Assembly: GCF_016009175.1 (NCBI RefSeq)
Contig: NZ_JADUCM010000001.1
Span: 455,898-519,897 of the forward strand
DNA from: Pseudomonas alkylphenolica
GTDB taxonomy: Bacteria; Pseudomonadota; Gammaproteobacteria; Pseudomonadales; Pseudomonadaceae
Length of the DNA: 64,000 nt
Direction: 5' to 3'
The notes under the pieces were generated by a model. The model had not been told where the DNA came from and did not search any database. It worked only from the letters and a program-made list of their open reading frames with translations. Every line of letters begins with the position of its first letter. The first letter of the stretch is position 1. The translations under genes and the position numbers were made by a program. Shown here piece after piece: positions 26,837 through 36,800 of this stretch.

Positions 26837-28174
26837 TCACGGTAGTTCGGCACGTTCAACTGCCGCCTGCTGGACGATAAAGCGTTTGGCCAGGAACCCG
26901 TACAGCAAATACCCGAAGGCCAGCACCAGCGCCCCCCCGAGTACCGCCTCCATCCCGCAGGCGTACAGGGCGTACAGCGAGTAACCCACCGCCACCAGCA
27001 GCACCAGCGTATTGCGGCTGTACACCGCCGGGCTGACCCTGGCCTTGTGCATGATCGGCAGCAGGCCGGTCAGGGCGGTGACGTAAGGAATCAGGTTGGT
27101 GACCGCTGCCAGGCTTACCAGCTTGCCGAACTGGGCGCTGGCATTGGGCGAAATGGTCGACAGCGCCATGGCCGTTTGCAAGACGCCACACACCAGCATG
27201 CCGAGGATCGGTGCATTGCGCGCGCTGACCCGCGAGAACAACTTGGGAAACAGGCCTTGGTCGGCGGTCATCTTCGCTGTTTGTGCCAGGGTGAACTGCC
27301 AGCCCAGCAGCGAGCCGACGCAGGCCATGACCGCCAGCACCATGATGATGTTGCCCACTACCGGATTGAACATTTTCGCGTAGACCAGCGCGAAGGGCGC
27401 CGACGCGTTAGCCAGTTCCAGATTGGGCACAATGCCCTGGATCACCGTGGTTGAGAGCACATACACCACCGCCGCCCCGAGGGTGCCGAACAGGCAGGCC
27501 AGGGGTACGTTGCGCTTGGGGTTTTCCACGGCATCAAAAGCCTGGGCGGCGGATTCCATGCCCAGGAACGCCCAGAGTGTCAACGGAATGGTCTTGCCGA
27601 TGGCCTCCCAGATCGGCAGGTCGTTGGGGTTCCACGCCTGGGTGAACACCCCGCGGTCAAACCAGAACCAGCCAATCACACTTAGCCCGGCCACCGGAAT
27701 GATCACCCCCCAGACGGTGATCGCACCGATCCGGCCGGTGATGTTCGGCCCGCCGAAGTTGGCAAAGATGGTCAGCCAGATCAGCCCCACCGTGCCGACG
27801 CACAACGCGATGGCGCCGCTGCCGAGCCAGGGAAAAAATGCCGTCATGTAGCCGACCGCCGAGATCGCTACGGCGACGTTGGCGATGGCCAGGGAAAGGA
27901 AATACAGGTACGAGCACAAAAAGAACCCCGACTTGGCGTGGGCCTCCTCGGTATAGGCCGACAAACCGCCAGAGCGGCTGCAGAACACCCCGCACTGGGT
28001 AAAGCTGTAGGCGATGGCCATTGAACCGATGGCGGTCACTACCCAGGACAGCAACGATACGGCTCCCAGCTGCGCCATGCTGGTGGGCAGCATGATGATC
28101 CCCGACCCCATCATGTTCACGGTCACCAGTGTGGTGAGCCCGACGAGGGTCATTTTCTTTCCGGTGCCGGCCAT
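26837..28174 (-). CDS. potE: Putrescine/ornithine antiporter-like permease
   Basis: A 445-residue APC-superfamily carrier with 12 hydrophobic segments. The N-terminal M-T-L-V-G-L-T-T-L-V-T-V-N-M-M-G-S-G-I-I-M-L-P is the hallmark of the PotE/CadB antiporter branch, and F-L-G-M-E-S-A-A-Q-A-F-D-A matches the second conserved block. PotE exchanges putrescine for ornithine across the inner membrane. No ornithine decarboxylase (SpeF) lies nearby, so PotE is named by similarity only; cadaverine/lysine exchange remains possible. AGGGG precedes the ATG. Confidence 0.82.
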   Translation of the reverse strand: MAGTGKKMTLVGLTTLVTVNMMGSGIIMLPTSMAQLGAVSLLSWVVTAIGSMAIAYSFTQCGVFCSRSGGLSAYTEEAHAKSGFFLCSYLYFLSLAIANVAVAISAVGYMTAFFPWLGSGAIALCVGTVGLIWLTIFANFGGPNITGRIGAITVWGVIIPVAGLSVIGWFWFDRGVFTQAWNPNDLPIWEAIGKTIPLTLWAFLGMESAAQAFDAVENPKRNVPLACLFGTLGAAVVYVLSTTVIQGIVPNLELANASAPFALVYAKMFNPVVGNIIMVLAVMACVGSLLGWQFTLAQTAKMTADQGLFPKLFSRVSARNAPILGMLVCGVLQTAMALSTISPNASAQFGKLVSLAAVTNLIPYVTALTGLLPIMHKARVSPAVYSRNTLVLLVAVGYSLYALYACGMEAVLGGALVLAFGYLLYGFLAKRFIVQQAAVERAELP

Positions 28175-28334
28175 GGTCGCCCCTGTTGTGTAATGCGTGG
28201 CTTATTGGGTATAGGCCATTTGTGTGGCAGTAGCAGGGCGGGAAGGGGATAGGCGCTGTTTTTTCAGCAGGGAACTCCTGAAGGTGAGCCGACATCCTAT
28301 GCGATGTAGGGACTCTCTTTCTGGAGGCACCGTT

Positions 28335-28652
28335 ATGCGTCGTTTACTGCTTGTTTCTTCGCTCGTCGTCTGCCTGCCCATCGGCTCGGCCCTGGCCGAT
28401 GTCGACGCGGGCGATGTGGCTACTTCCGCCGGGGTTTCGGCCTCGTTGTACTCCACCTTCAAAGATGACAAGCGCATCATTCCCGCACGGGACGATGCGT
28501 CGTCCTTCATCGCCAGCGGTGGCGCCATTCGCGGCGTGTACCTGGAATCGATGATGCAGCGGGTCCGTCAGGAACACCCGGGCCTCAAGGCTTCGGACGA
28601 AGACATTGCCCGGGCGATCCTGACCCAGGACACACTGGGCAGTGAGCGCTGA
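28335..28652 (+). CDS. DUF2388 secreted protein
   Basis: A 105-residue protein with a signal peptide (M-R-R-L-L-L-V-S-S-L-V-V, cleavage near A-L-A-D at residue 22). The mature part is DUF2388: S-F-I-A-S-G-G-A-I-R-G-V-Y-L-E in the middle and A-R-A-I-L-T near the end. GGAGG lies 7 bases ahead of the ATG. DUF2388 proteins are small periplasmic proteins, common in Pseudomonas and often in multiple copies; their function is unknown. Confidence 0.88.
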   Translation: MRRLLLVSSLVVCLPIGSALADVDAGDVATSAGVSASLYSTFKDDKRIIPARDDASSFIASGGAIRGVYLESMMQRVRQEHPGLKASDEDIARAILTQDTLGSER

Positions 28653-28771
28653 TGCACGCAGGCACTGAAGGCTGCACCGTCGAGCGGCATTCAGGCCGAC
28701 GCCCTCGCTGAGCATTACACTGATCCTGGCAGCTAATCCTTCACACGCTGCTCAGGGATCAGGAGGTCATC

Positions 28772-29224
28772 ATGTTCAGGTCAGCGTCACTCAGTCTGTG
28801 TGTTGCGTTGTCGTTGTGCAGTTTTCAGGCGACTGCGCAAACCGTAGTGCCGACAAAAGGCCAGAGTCAGCAGCAAACCCAGGCCGACATCAGCGAGTGC
28901 CAGAACATCGCCAACAGTGCGGCGAGCAGTACCTCGACGCCTTCCGGCGGGCGTATCAAAGGCGCAGCGGTAGGTGCGGCTGCAGGCGCGGCAGGTGCCC
29001 AGGTACGGGGCAATCAGCATGAGGAAATCTACGATCGCGTCGACGACGATGTGAAACAGGACTACCGGCAGAATCGCGCCAAGGAAACGGCGGCTGCCGG
29101 TATGGTGGTCGGTGGTGCCCATCAGCGCCAGGAACGTCGCCAGCAGCGCAGAACCAACGAGACGAACAGTGCCACGGCTTACACCAGTTGCCTGCAGGGC
29201 AAGGGCTATCAGGTCACGCCCTGA
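28772..29224 (+). CDS. Glycine-zipper secreted protein
   Basis: A 150-residue protein with a signal peptide (about residues 1-22, ending A-T-A-Q) and a Gly-zipper stretch G-A-A-V-G-A-A-A-G-A-A-G-A-Q-V-R-G at about 65-80. A second A-A-A-G-M-V-V-G-G segment and two Cys residues (in the S-E-C-Q and S-C-L-Q segments) follow. CAGGAGG precedes the ATG. Such glycine-zipper envelope proteins insert into or line membranes; no precise function can be given. It is convergent with napC, separated by only 10 bases with no terminator visible. Confidence 0.8.
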   Translation: MFRSASLSLCVALSLCSFQATAQTVVPTKGQSQQQTQADISECQNIANSAASSTSTPSGGRIKGAAVGAAAGAAGAQVRGNQHEEIYDRVDDDVKQDYRQNRAKETAAAGMVVGGAHQRQERRQQRRTNETNSATAYTSCLQGKGYQVTP

Positions 29225-29234
29225 CAGCTTGCCC

Positions 29235-29831
29235 TCACCAGCCTTTTACCCCGTGCATGTCAGGCAGTTTATGGGCGATGCCCTTGTGGCAGTCGATGCA
29301 GGTGGCCTGACCACTGGCCAGTGAAGTCGAGTGCATGGCCGCCGCACGCTTGCTCTGGCGGGTAAAGTCCATGAACTCGAAGTTGTGGCAGTTGCGGCAT
29401 TCGCGCGAGTCATTGGCCTTGAGGCGCGCCCATTCGTGTTCGGCCAGTTCGCGGCGCAGGTTGAGGAATTTGTCGCGGGTGTCGATGGTGCCGAAGATCT
29501 TGCCCCAGACCTCCTTGGATGCCTGCATCTTGCGGGCAATCTTGTGGGTCCACTCATGAGGCACGTGGCAGTCCGGGCAGCTGGCGCGCACACCGGAACG
29601 GTTGGTGTAGTGGATGGTGTCCTTGAGTTCGACAAAGACGTTGTCGCGCATTTCATGGCACGACACGCAGAACTTTTCGGTGTTGGTCATTTCCAGCGCG
29701 GTGTTGAAGCCGCCCCAGAACACGATGCCGGCAATGAAACCGCCCAGGGTCAGGAACCCCAGACTGAAATAGACGCTCGGTCGACAGAGGATGCCCCAAT
29801 ATTCCTTAAGCAGGGCGAACAGAGCTTTCAT
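29235..29831 (-). CDS. napC: NapC tetrahaem quinol dehydrogenase
   Basis: A 198-residue membrane-anchored cytochrome c of the NapC/NirT family, passing electrons from the quinol pool to NapB/NapA. One N-terminal transmembrane helix (about residues 20-40) is followed by four CxxCH haem sites: C-V-S-C-H, C-P-D-C-H, C-R-N-C-H and C-I-D-C-H. GAGGAG precedes the ATG. It is the last gene of the operon, 9 bases after napB. No napGH is present, so quinol oxidation should depend on NapC. Confidence 0.96.
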   Translation of the reverse strand: MKALFALLKEYWGILCRPSVYFSLGFLTLGGFIAGIVFWGGFNTALEMTNTEKFCVSCHEMRDNVFVELKDTIHYTNRSGVRASCPDCHVPHEWTHKIARKMQASKEVWGKIFGTIDTRDKFLNLRRELAEHEWARLKANDSRECRNCHNFEFMDFTRQSKRAAAMHSTSLASGQATCIDCHKGIAHKLPDMHGVKGW

Positions 29832-29840
29832 GGCGCCTCC

Positions 29841-30326
29841 TCAAGGTTTGGTCGCGGCGTTGGCGTCGTCTTGCAGGATTTTGTCGATGGTCTCGAAGGT
29901 ATTGCCCACCAGGGGTTTCACTTCTTTTTGCGGTACATGGCACTGGTTGCAGAAGTAGCGTCGCGGTGAGACTGCCGCCAGGGCCTGGCCATCGCGATCC
30001 ATGTAGTGGGTGATACTGATCATCGTCGCCTGGCTGCGGGCACTGTTGGCGCGGCTGTGGCACGAGAGGCACTTGTTGCCGTTCTTGTCGATCTGGTAGC
30101 CACGGATAGTGTGGGGAATGGTCGGCGGCTGGTCGGGGTAGTTGCGCTCGCGCTTGAGGTCGTTGTTTTCGTCATTGGCCAGCGGCGGGGCCGGCATACT
30201 CTGGGTCAACGTGCCCCCCGGGCGGCGTCCGTCAGGACCGGGGGCATCGAGCGGGTAGTCGACGTCGGCAGCTACGACCAGGCCAACCACAGCAAACAAC
30301 AGCAACGGCAAGATTCGAAAAGGCAT
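29841..30326 (-). CDS. napB: NapB dihaem electron-transfer subunit
   Basis: A 161-residue periplasmic protein with a signal peptide (about residues 1-20) and two CxxCH haem sites (C-L-S-C-H and C-N-Q-C-H). The Y-P-x-Q-P-P-x-I-P-H motif before the first haem is typical of NapB. It transfers electrons from NapC to NapA. GAGGAG precedes the ATG at 30326. It follows the napA stop by 11 bases. Confidence 0.96.
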   Translation of the reverse strand: MPFRILPLLLFAVVGLVVAADVDYPLDAPGPDGRRPGGTLTQSMPAPPLANDENNDLKRERNYPDQPPTIPHTIRGYQIDKNGNKCLSCHSRANSARSQATMISITHYMDRDGQALAAVSPRRYFCNQCHVPQKEVKPLVGNTFETIDKILQDDANAATKP

Positions 30327-30337
30327 GATGGATCTCC

Positions 30338-32842
30338 TCAGGCCACGCTGATCAGCTCGATGCGTATGGCGCATTTCTTGTAGTCGGTCTGCTTGGAAAT
30401 CGGGTCGGTGGCATCAAGCGTGACTTTGTTGATCAACTTGTTGGCATCGAAGAACGGCACAAACACCAGCCCGCGCGGCGGTTTGTTGCGCCCGCGGGTT
30501 TCGATGCGCGCGCGAATCTCGCCGCGGCGGCTGATCAGTTTCACCTCGCTGCCTCGCCGTGCATTCATGGCTTTGGCGTCATCGGGATGCATGTACACCA
30601 GGGCATCGGGCACGGCCTTGTACAGTTCTTCGACGCGCTGGGTCATCGTGCCGGTGTGCCAGTGCTCGAGCACCCGGCCGGTACTGAGCCAGAAGGGGAA
30701 CTCGTCATCCGGGGCTTCAGCGGGTGGCTCGTAAGGCAGGGCAAAGATGATCGCCTTCTTGTCCGGGTAGCCATAGAACTGCACGCCGCTGCCGGCTTCG
30801 ACATAGGGGTCGAGCCCTTCGCGGTAGCGCCAGCGGGTTTCCTTGCCATCGACCACCGGCCAGCGTAGCCCGCGCTCGGTGTGGTACTGGTCGAATGGCG
30901 CCAGGTCATGGCCATGGCCTCGGCCAAACTGGGCGTATTCTTCGAACAGGCCTTTTTGCAGGTAGTAACCAAACGCCTTGGCTTCATCGTTCTTGTAGCC
31001 GGCTTCCAGCTGTTCAACCGGGAACTGGTCCACCTGGCCGTTCTTGAATAGCACCTCGTAGAGGGTTCTGCCTTTGTATTCGGGGGCTTTTGCCAGCAGT
31101 TCGGCCGGCCAGGCTTCATCGGTGGTAAAGCGTTTGGAGAACTCCACCAGTTGCCACAAGTCCGACTTGGCATCGCCCGGTGCACTGACCAGTTGGTGCC
31201 AGAACTGGGTGCGGCGCTCGGCGTTGCCATAGGCGCCTTCTTTCTCCACCCACATGGCGCTGGGCAGAATCAGGTCAGCGGCCTGGGCCGAGACGGTGGG
31301 GTACACATCGGAAACGATGACGAAGTTTTCCGGCTTGCGCCAACCGGGCAGCACTTCCTGCATGATGTTGGGCCCGGCATGCATGTTGTTGCTGGCCTGG
31401 GTCCAGTAGACGTTGAGCACGCCATCCTTGAGCATTCGGCTCTGTTGCACGGCATGGAAACCGACCTTTTCCTCGATGGTGCCCGCAGGCAGCTTCCAGA
31501 TCTTTTCGGCGGTGGCGCGGTGCTTGGGATTGGTCACCACCAGGTCGGCGGGCAAGCGGTGGGAGAAGGTCCCGACTTCACGCGCAGTGCCGCAGGCAGA
31601 AGGTTGCCCGGTGAGCGAGAAAGGGCTATTGCCGGGTTCGCTGATCTTGCCGGTGAGCAAATGGATGTTGTAGATCAGGTTGTTGGCCCAAACGCCACGG
31701 GTGTGCTGGTTGAAACCCATGGTCCAGAACGACACGACCTTGCGCTTGGGGTCGGCATACAGTTCAGCCAGCGCCTTGAGGCGCTCGGCGGGTACACCGG
31801 ACTCTTTCGCGGTGCGCTCCAGGGTATAAGGGCGGACGAAAGCGGCGAACTGCTCGAAGTCGATGTCGCTCCAGGTATTGGCCTTGTCGGCGTTCTTGGC
31901 CCTGGTCTCCAGCGGGTTGTCCGGACGCAGGCCGTAACCGATGTCGTCGGCGCCCTTGGCGAAGCGAGTGTGCTTGCTGATGAAGTCCTTGTTTACCGCG
32001 CCGCTTTCGATGATGTGATTGGCGATGTAGTTGAGGATCAGCAGGTCGGTCTGCGGCTTGAACACCATGGGAATGTCGGCCAGTTCGAAGCTGCGGTGTT
32101 CGAACGTAGACAGTACCGCGACCTTGACTGTCGGCTGGCTCAGGCGCCGGTCGGTGACCCGGCTCCAGAGGATCGGGTGCATCTCGGCCATGTTCGAGCC
32201 CCAGAGCACGAAAGCATCGGTTGCCTCGATGTCGTCGTAGCAGCCCATCGGCTCGTCCATGCCGAAGGTGCGCATGAAGCCCATGACCGCCGAGGCCATG
32301 CAGTGACGGGCATTGGGGTCGATATTGTTGCTGCGAAAGCCGGCTTTCATCAGCTTGTTGGCCGCGTAACCTTCCCACACCGTCCATTGTCCGGAACCGA
32401 ACATGCCGATTGCACTGGGGCCTTTGTTTTTCAAGGCCTCCTTGTACTTGCTGGCCATGATGTCGAAGGCCTTGTCCCAACTGATCGGCTGGAATTCACC
32501 CTGTTTGTCGTACTGGCCGTTTTTCATGCGCAGCAGCGGCTGGGTCAGGCGGTCGGTGCCGTACATGATCTTCGACAGGAAGTAGCCCTTGACGCAGTTC
32601 AGCCCCCGGTTGACCTCGGCCTTGACGTCACCGTGCGTGGCCACCACGCGGTTGTCGCGCGTGGCGACCATCACGCTGCAGCCAGTGCCGCAGAAACGGC
32701 AGGGCGCCTTGTTCCAGTCCAGCGTCACCATGTCTGCTTCGGTGATCAGGTTACTGGCGGTGGTGTAGATCGGCAGGCCGGCCGCAGCGGCAGCAATGGC
32801 GGCGGCCTGGGCTTTGGCGAACTCACGGCGGGTCATGCTCAT
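30338..32842 (-). CDS. napA: Periplasmic nitrate reductase catalytic subunit
   Basis: An 834-residue molybdopterin enzyme that reduces nitrate to nitrite in the periplasm. A twin-arginine leader (T-R-R-E-F-A-K at 4-10) directs export. The 4Fe-4S ligands are C48, C51, C55 and C83 (C-x2-C-x3-C-x27-C). The molybdenum ligand is Cys181 in A-R-H-C-M-A-S-A-V, which places it with NapA rather than Asp-ligated NarG. Length and motifs are normal. AGGAGA precedes the ATG, and the gene overlaps napD by 4 bases. NapA is used for redox balancing or aerobic denitrification; no nitrite reductase is encoded in the window. Confidence 0.98.
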   Translation of the reverse strand: MSMTRREFAKAQAAAIAAAAAGLPIYTTASNLITEADMVTLDWNKAPCRFCGTGCSVMVATRDNRVVATHGDVKAEVNRGLNCVKGYFLSKIMYGTDRLTQPLLRMKNGQYDKQGEFQPISWDKAFDIMASKYKEALKNKGPSAIGMFGSGQWTVWEGYAANKLMKAGFRSNNIDPNARHCMASAVMGFMRTFGMDEPMGCYDDIEATDAFVLWGSNMAEMHPILWSRVTDRRLSQPTVKVAVLSTFEHRSFELADIPMVFKPQTDLLILNYIANHIIESGAVNKDFISKHTRFAKGADDIGYGLRPDNPLETRAKNADKANTWSDIDFEQFAAFVRPYTLERTAKESGVPAERLKALAELYADPKRKVVSFWTMGFNQHTRGVWANNLIYNIHLLTGKISEPGNSPFSLTGQPSACGTAREVGTFSHRLPADLVVTNPKHRATAEKIWKLPAGTIEEKVGFHAVQQSRMLKDGVLNVYWTQASNNMHAGPNIMQEVLPGWRKPENFVIVSDVYPTVSAQAADLILPSAMWVEKEGAYGNAERRTQFWHQLVSAPGDAKSDLWQLVEFSKRFTTDEAWPAELLAKAPEYKGRTLYEVLFKNGQVDQFPVEQLEAGYKNDEAKAFGYYLQKGLFEEYAQFGRGHGHDLAPFDQYHTERGLRWPVVDGKETRWRYREGLDPYVEAGSGVQFYGYPDKKAIIFALPYEPPAEAPDDEFPFWLSTGRVLEHWHTGTMTQRVEELYKAVPDALVYMHPDDAKAMNARRGSEVKLISRRGEIRARIETRGRNKPPRGLVFVPFFDANKLINKVTLDATDPISKQTDYKKCAIRIELISVA

Positions 32843-33099
32843 TCGATCTCTCCTGCGGGGTCGAGGAGTTCGTGGTAGATCAACGCCGCATTGAGTACGC
32901 CCGGCAAATTGTTGATCTGGTCGATGCGTTGCAGTATTTGATTTTCGTGATTGGCTTCAAGTACGACCACCAACTTTCCGGCAGCACTTTCCTGATGCAG
33001 CTCAAGGCCATCGAGCAGGCGCAAGTTGGCTTTTACTGCATCGAGCAGTTCAGGGCGGGCAAGTACTACAAGGCTGGCAATATGCAGCGTGTTATCCAT
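32839..33099 (-). CDS. napD: NapD chaperone
   Basis: An 86-residue cytoplasmic chaperone that binds the NapA Tat leader and supports cofactor insertion before export. It has the ferredoxin-like NapD pattern: [10 protein letters not shown] near the N-terminus, [15 protein letters not shown], and [12 protein letters not shown] near the end. It overlaps the napA start by 4 bases, so NapD and NapA synthesis are coupled. Confidence 0.95.
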   Translation of the reverse strand: MDNTLHIASLVVLARPELLDAVKANLRLLDGLELHQESAAGKLVVVLEANHENQILQRIDQINNLPGVLNAALIYHELLDPAGEIE

Positions 33100-33132
33100 G
33101 TGCTGGCTCCAATAGACACAATCGGGTGCCTA

Positions 33133-33300
33133 TCAGCTCGGTGGCCCGGGCGGGCCATAGAGCATTTGTAAAAACCAGATGATGAACCCGTAACCGCCGA
33201 CAATCGCCACCGACAGCAGGGGGAACAGGCAGGCGACGAGGAAGACGAACAGCAACGCCTCTTTGCGACGCACAGGTTTTTGTTCTTCAGCCGATGGCAT
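33133..33300 (-). CDS. napE: NapE small membrane protein
   Basis: A 55-residue protein with one hydrophobic helix (A-L-L-F-V-F-L-V-A-C-L-F-P-L-L-S-V-A-I-V-G-G-Y) and a W-F-x-Q-M-L-Y-G-P-P-G-P-P tail, typical of NapE. GGAG precedes the ATG at 33300. It leads the napEDABC operon; no napF is present between napE and napD. The role of NapE is unclear even in studied operons. I see no complete Anr/FNR box in the 170 bases upstream. Confidence 0.9.
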   Translation of the reverse strand: MPSAEEQKPVRRKEALLFVFLVACLFPLLSVAIVGGYGFIIWFLQMLYGPPGPPS

Positions 33301-33471
33301 GGAACGCGCTCCAGGCAGGTCTGGATTGAGCGTAGACCACACGAGTTGCAAGGTAAATCAAAGCAACTTAATTAGACCGACGGAACGAGTGCTGCAGATC
33401 AAGGCGTACAGCAAGTTAGTGTCTGGTGGTAATACGAAATAGACTGATAATTAATGCGAGTTGCGAAATGG

Positions 33472-33666
33472 CTACTGTGGGTTAGCCCGTAGTTGGTTCT
33501 GCAGTGCTTCGTTGATCGCGACCAGTTTTGCAATGTTTTGCCGTGCCTTGACCAGTTCCTGGTTCAGGTACTCGGTTTCGTTGGTCATCAGCACCACCTG
33601 GTGCTTCCACATCTCGACCAGGATGGGGGAGGCGATCTCGCCGAAGTCTTCGTCATGAGGGGTCAT
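33472..33666 (-). CDS. Small protein of unknown function behind a LexA box
   Basis: A 64-residue soluble protein (M-T-P-H-D-E-D-F-G-E-I-A-S-P...) rich in charged helix, with a heptad-like stretch from about residue 28 (L-N-Q-E-L-V-K-A-R-Q-N-I-A-K-L-V) that may form a coiled coil. The start is ATG 33666 or GTG 33675, both weakly preceded by GAGTGAG. A perfect LexA operator lies 25 bases upstream (33691-33706), predicting SOS induction. I do not recognise the family. Confidence 0.7.
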   Translation of the reverse strand: MTPHDEDFGEIASPILVEMWKHQVVLMTNETEYLNQELVKARQNIAKLVAINEALQNQLRANPQ

Positions 33667-33690
33667 GGTCTTCACTCACTCGATGGGTTG

Positions 33691-33706
33691 CTGTATGTAT
33701 ATACAG
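33691..33706. promoter_or_regulatory. LexA (SOS) operator
   Basis: CTGTATGTATATACAG matches the 16-base SOS box CTGT-N8-ACAG at both ends, with the usual AT-rich centre. It lies directly ahead of the 64-residue minus-strand gene, and no plus-strand gene starts nearby. It likely overlaps that gene's promoter. Confidence 0.8.
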
Positions 33707-33777
33707 TAACTGAACGTTGCCCGATTGCGCTAGCCCGGCGAACGAACCGCCCGTCATTTTGTCTGCCAAATGCGCAA

Positions 33778-33796
33778 GGCCCGAACGTGTCGGGCC
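33778..33796 (-). terminator. Possible terminator of autotransporter gene
   Basis: GGCCCGA pairs with TCGGGCC over a 5-base loop, 26 bases after the stop of the autotransporter gene. The T-tract on the minus strand is short (TTGCGCATTT), so the assignment is moderate. Confidence 0.45.
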
Positions 33797-33821
33797 CTGG
33801 AAGGTGCGCAAGCGGGACGGA

Positions 33822-36800
33822 TCAGAATTTGACCTTGAGCCCCAGTATGCCTTCATAACCGTGGCTGTCGTTGTCCAGGCCTTTCTCGTAGCCGGCCGAG
33901 ACATGGATCGTGGTTTTCTCGCTCACTTGATAGTCCACGCCCAGGTTCACTTCGGTCCAGGTCCCCCCCAGGTCCGTAGTGAAGGGGACAAAACCATCGT
34001 TTGAAGAGAACTCGGTTTTTGGCTGGCTCTTGAACTCGTGCCAGATGCTCGGACGGACCCAGACGTTGGTGCGGTGCAGCTTGCCTTTGTCGTCCTCGCG
34101 AAACAGGTCTTTGTCGATCCGCACCCCGAGGCGTCCGGTCAATGAATCAACGTCCTCGAAACGCACGTCGGAGGCCTCGTCGTGGCTGTCGTTGAGTTTG
34201 ATCCGGGTGACGATCACCTGGGCTTGCGGCTCGATCTTGAGTGATTCGTCCTTGTTCAGCTTGAACGGGTAACCGGCTTCGAGCGAGGCGGAAATGCCTT
34301 TTCCCTTGGTTTTGAAGCGCGGCAGGTCTTGCGGACGGGCTTCAACGTCGAAGTGGTTGAGCTGCAGAACGCCGTCCAGATACCACCCCGACGGACCGAA
34401 GTGGGTCCAGTAGGCACCCAGGCCGACCGCACGCAGCTTGGCGTCGCCGGCGGCGCTGCCGTCGGTGTGCTCGATATCCCCGGTGACCTTGCCGGCCGAC
34501 AGGGAAATCCCCGCCTGGTCGGTACTGCCATCGGTGTCCTCGCCGTGGTACAGGTCGATACCGACCTGGAAGGCTTGCTGGTTGTAGTCATAGGCACTGC
34601 CATTGCTCAGGCTCTGGTCGCCCTGGCCATAAATCAGACGGCCCCAGCCCAGTGACGGACCGTAGTCGCTTTGTTCCTCTGCCGGCAGTGGGTCGAAATC
34701 GTTGCGGACCTCTTCACCCATCCGCTCATGCAGGGTATCGACCAGCATGCGGCTGTAGCGCAGGGTCATGCCGGGGATGGCGCTGTACAGCGAAGTTTCC
34801 GGACGGTAGTTAGGTACCTGAGCCGGGCTGGGTTTTGGTGTTGGAGCGACCGGTGTCGGGTTCACCGGTACCGGATCGACAGGCGCTGGATCAACGGGTG
34901 TCGGGTCGACAGGCGCCGGATCAACAGGTGTCGGGTCGACAGGCGCCGGATCAACAGGTGTTGGATCGACTGGTGTTGGGTCAACAGGCGTTGGATCGAC
35001 TGGTGTTGGGTCAACAGGTGTCGGATCAACAGGTGTCGGATCAACAGGCGTGGCGTCCTGGGTCGAGCGCAGGTACCAGGCCTGGCCATTACTGTCGTCC
35101 AGGCTGGCTCTGTGCAAGGTGTACTCATACGGCCCAGCCTTGACCCGGCTGAGCAATCTGAAGGCCTGCTCCTGGGTAGTGCCGCCGTTGACGGCGTCGA
35201 CCACCTGAATGCCGTTGCCGGTTGTCAGGGCGCCTGGGCCACCGGCGTTCTTGATCTGCAGGTTGCTGCTGCCCGTTGCCTGACCGCCATCGATGACCAG
35301 TTTGTCGGACGGCGATTGGTCGTCGTACAGGTAGGTATTCAGGGCGATGGTGCCGTTGTCACTTTGGTACTGGTTGACCGTGAGTGTCTTGAAGTTGCCG
35401 CCAGTGGGTGCACTGAAGTCGATCAGGCTGTTGTCATTGCGCAGTGAGCTCAGGTTCGAGTTGCCGGTGAGCTTCCACAGGCTGGTGTTGCTCATGGTCA
35501 GGTTCGAGGTACTGCCTGCTGCGGTGTTGGCAGCGCCATTGACCTGGGAGCTGGCCAGGCTGATGTTGGCGAGGCCCGGGTCCAGGGTGCCAGCATCGAC
35601 ATGCAGCCATTGGCCGCTGCCGCCGGCGATGACATCCTCAAGCGTGATGTCGGCCAGGCCTTGGACGGAAACAGTTGCACCGTGCAGGTTGTGCAACACG
35701 GTGCTGCTCAGGTCTGCCTCGCTGAGGCCGGCTGTGGTGCCTTGCAAGGCCAGGGCCGAGGCGTTGTCACCCGTGGCGCTCACAGTCGATTGTTCGGCGC
35801 GCAGCTGTCCGCCGTCCTTGACCAGCATGCCGTGCGAACCGTCACCTTGGGTAATGACACTGGCCTGGCGCAGGGTCGCCGAACTGGGGATTCCGCTGAC
35901 CAGAACACCATGGGAGCCGGCACCGCTGGTGCTGGCAACGCTGTTGTCGGCGTGCAGCTCGCCGCCGCGTTCAGCCTGCAGGCCTGCTGAGTTGTCACCG
36001 TGGGTGCGGATGCTGGAGTCCTTGAGGTTCAGGGTGGCGGTCTGGGCGTCTTTGAAGTTGCGGCTCACCCGGGCACCGGCAGCGTTGGCACCCAGGGTTT
36101 CGACGGTCACGCTGTTGGCGTCCAGCACCACGCTGCCGGGTTTGGGCCCGCCGATGCCTGCGTAGAGGCCAATGGAACGGTCGCCTTCGGTTTTCACCGA
36201 CACGCCGTTGAGCTGCATGCTGCCGCCATCATCCACGGCCGCGCCATAGGCCTGCTGGCCGGTGGTCAGCAGGTGAGTACCGTTGGCGATCAGCAGTGCG
36301 CCTTCGTTACGCGAGGCGAGGGCATGCGGGAAGGTCAGGTTGGACTGCACGGGGGAGCCGTTGCCACTGGTGGTGACGGTGCCGCCATTGAGAATCACCG
36401 TGGCGTTCAAATTGGCGACCACGCCCATGGCGTTGTCGTCGCCGGCGGTATAAACGTTGACGTTGTCGGCCGTGACGGTGGCATTGCCAGCGCTGATCCC
36501 GGTCGAGTAATTGCCCAGGGTACTGACGCTGCCATTGTGGATAGCAATGTCGGCGCCGTTGCCAGCGCTGATGCCGTAACTGGATTTTTGCGAGGTACGC
36601 ACCTGGCTGTCGCTGAGCACCAGGCTCGCCCCCGCGCCGTCAACCAGCACGCCGGGCGCCCACGGGCCAGCGGCGTTGAGCAAGGCATCGACGGCGATCT
36701 GGGTTTTGCTCACCTGGGCCTGGGCGCCGGCCGTTACGTTAAGGCCAATCGCGCGCGCGCCAAGCACCGAAATTTCGCTGCCGGTCACTTGTGCCTGGCT

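Noticed and set aside
31151..32878. 575-codon plus-strand open frame opposite napA
   Set aside because: Shadow of a clear napA with all Fe-S and Mo ligands.
33301..33471. Anr/FNR box upstream of napE
   Set aside because: Only half-sites (TTGAT without a matching ATCAA at the right distance) are present, so no operator is claimed.
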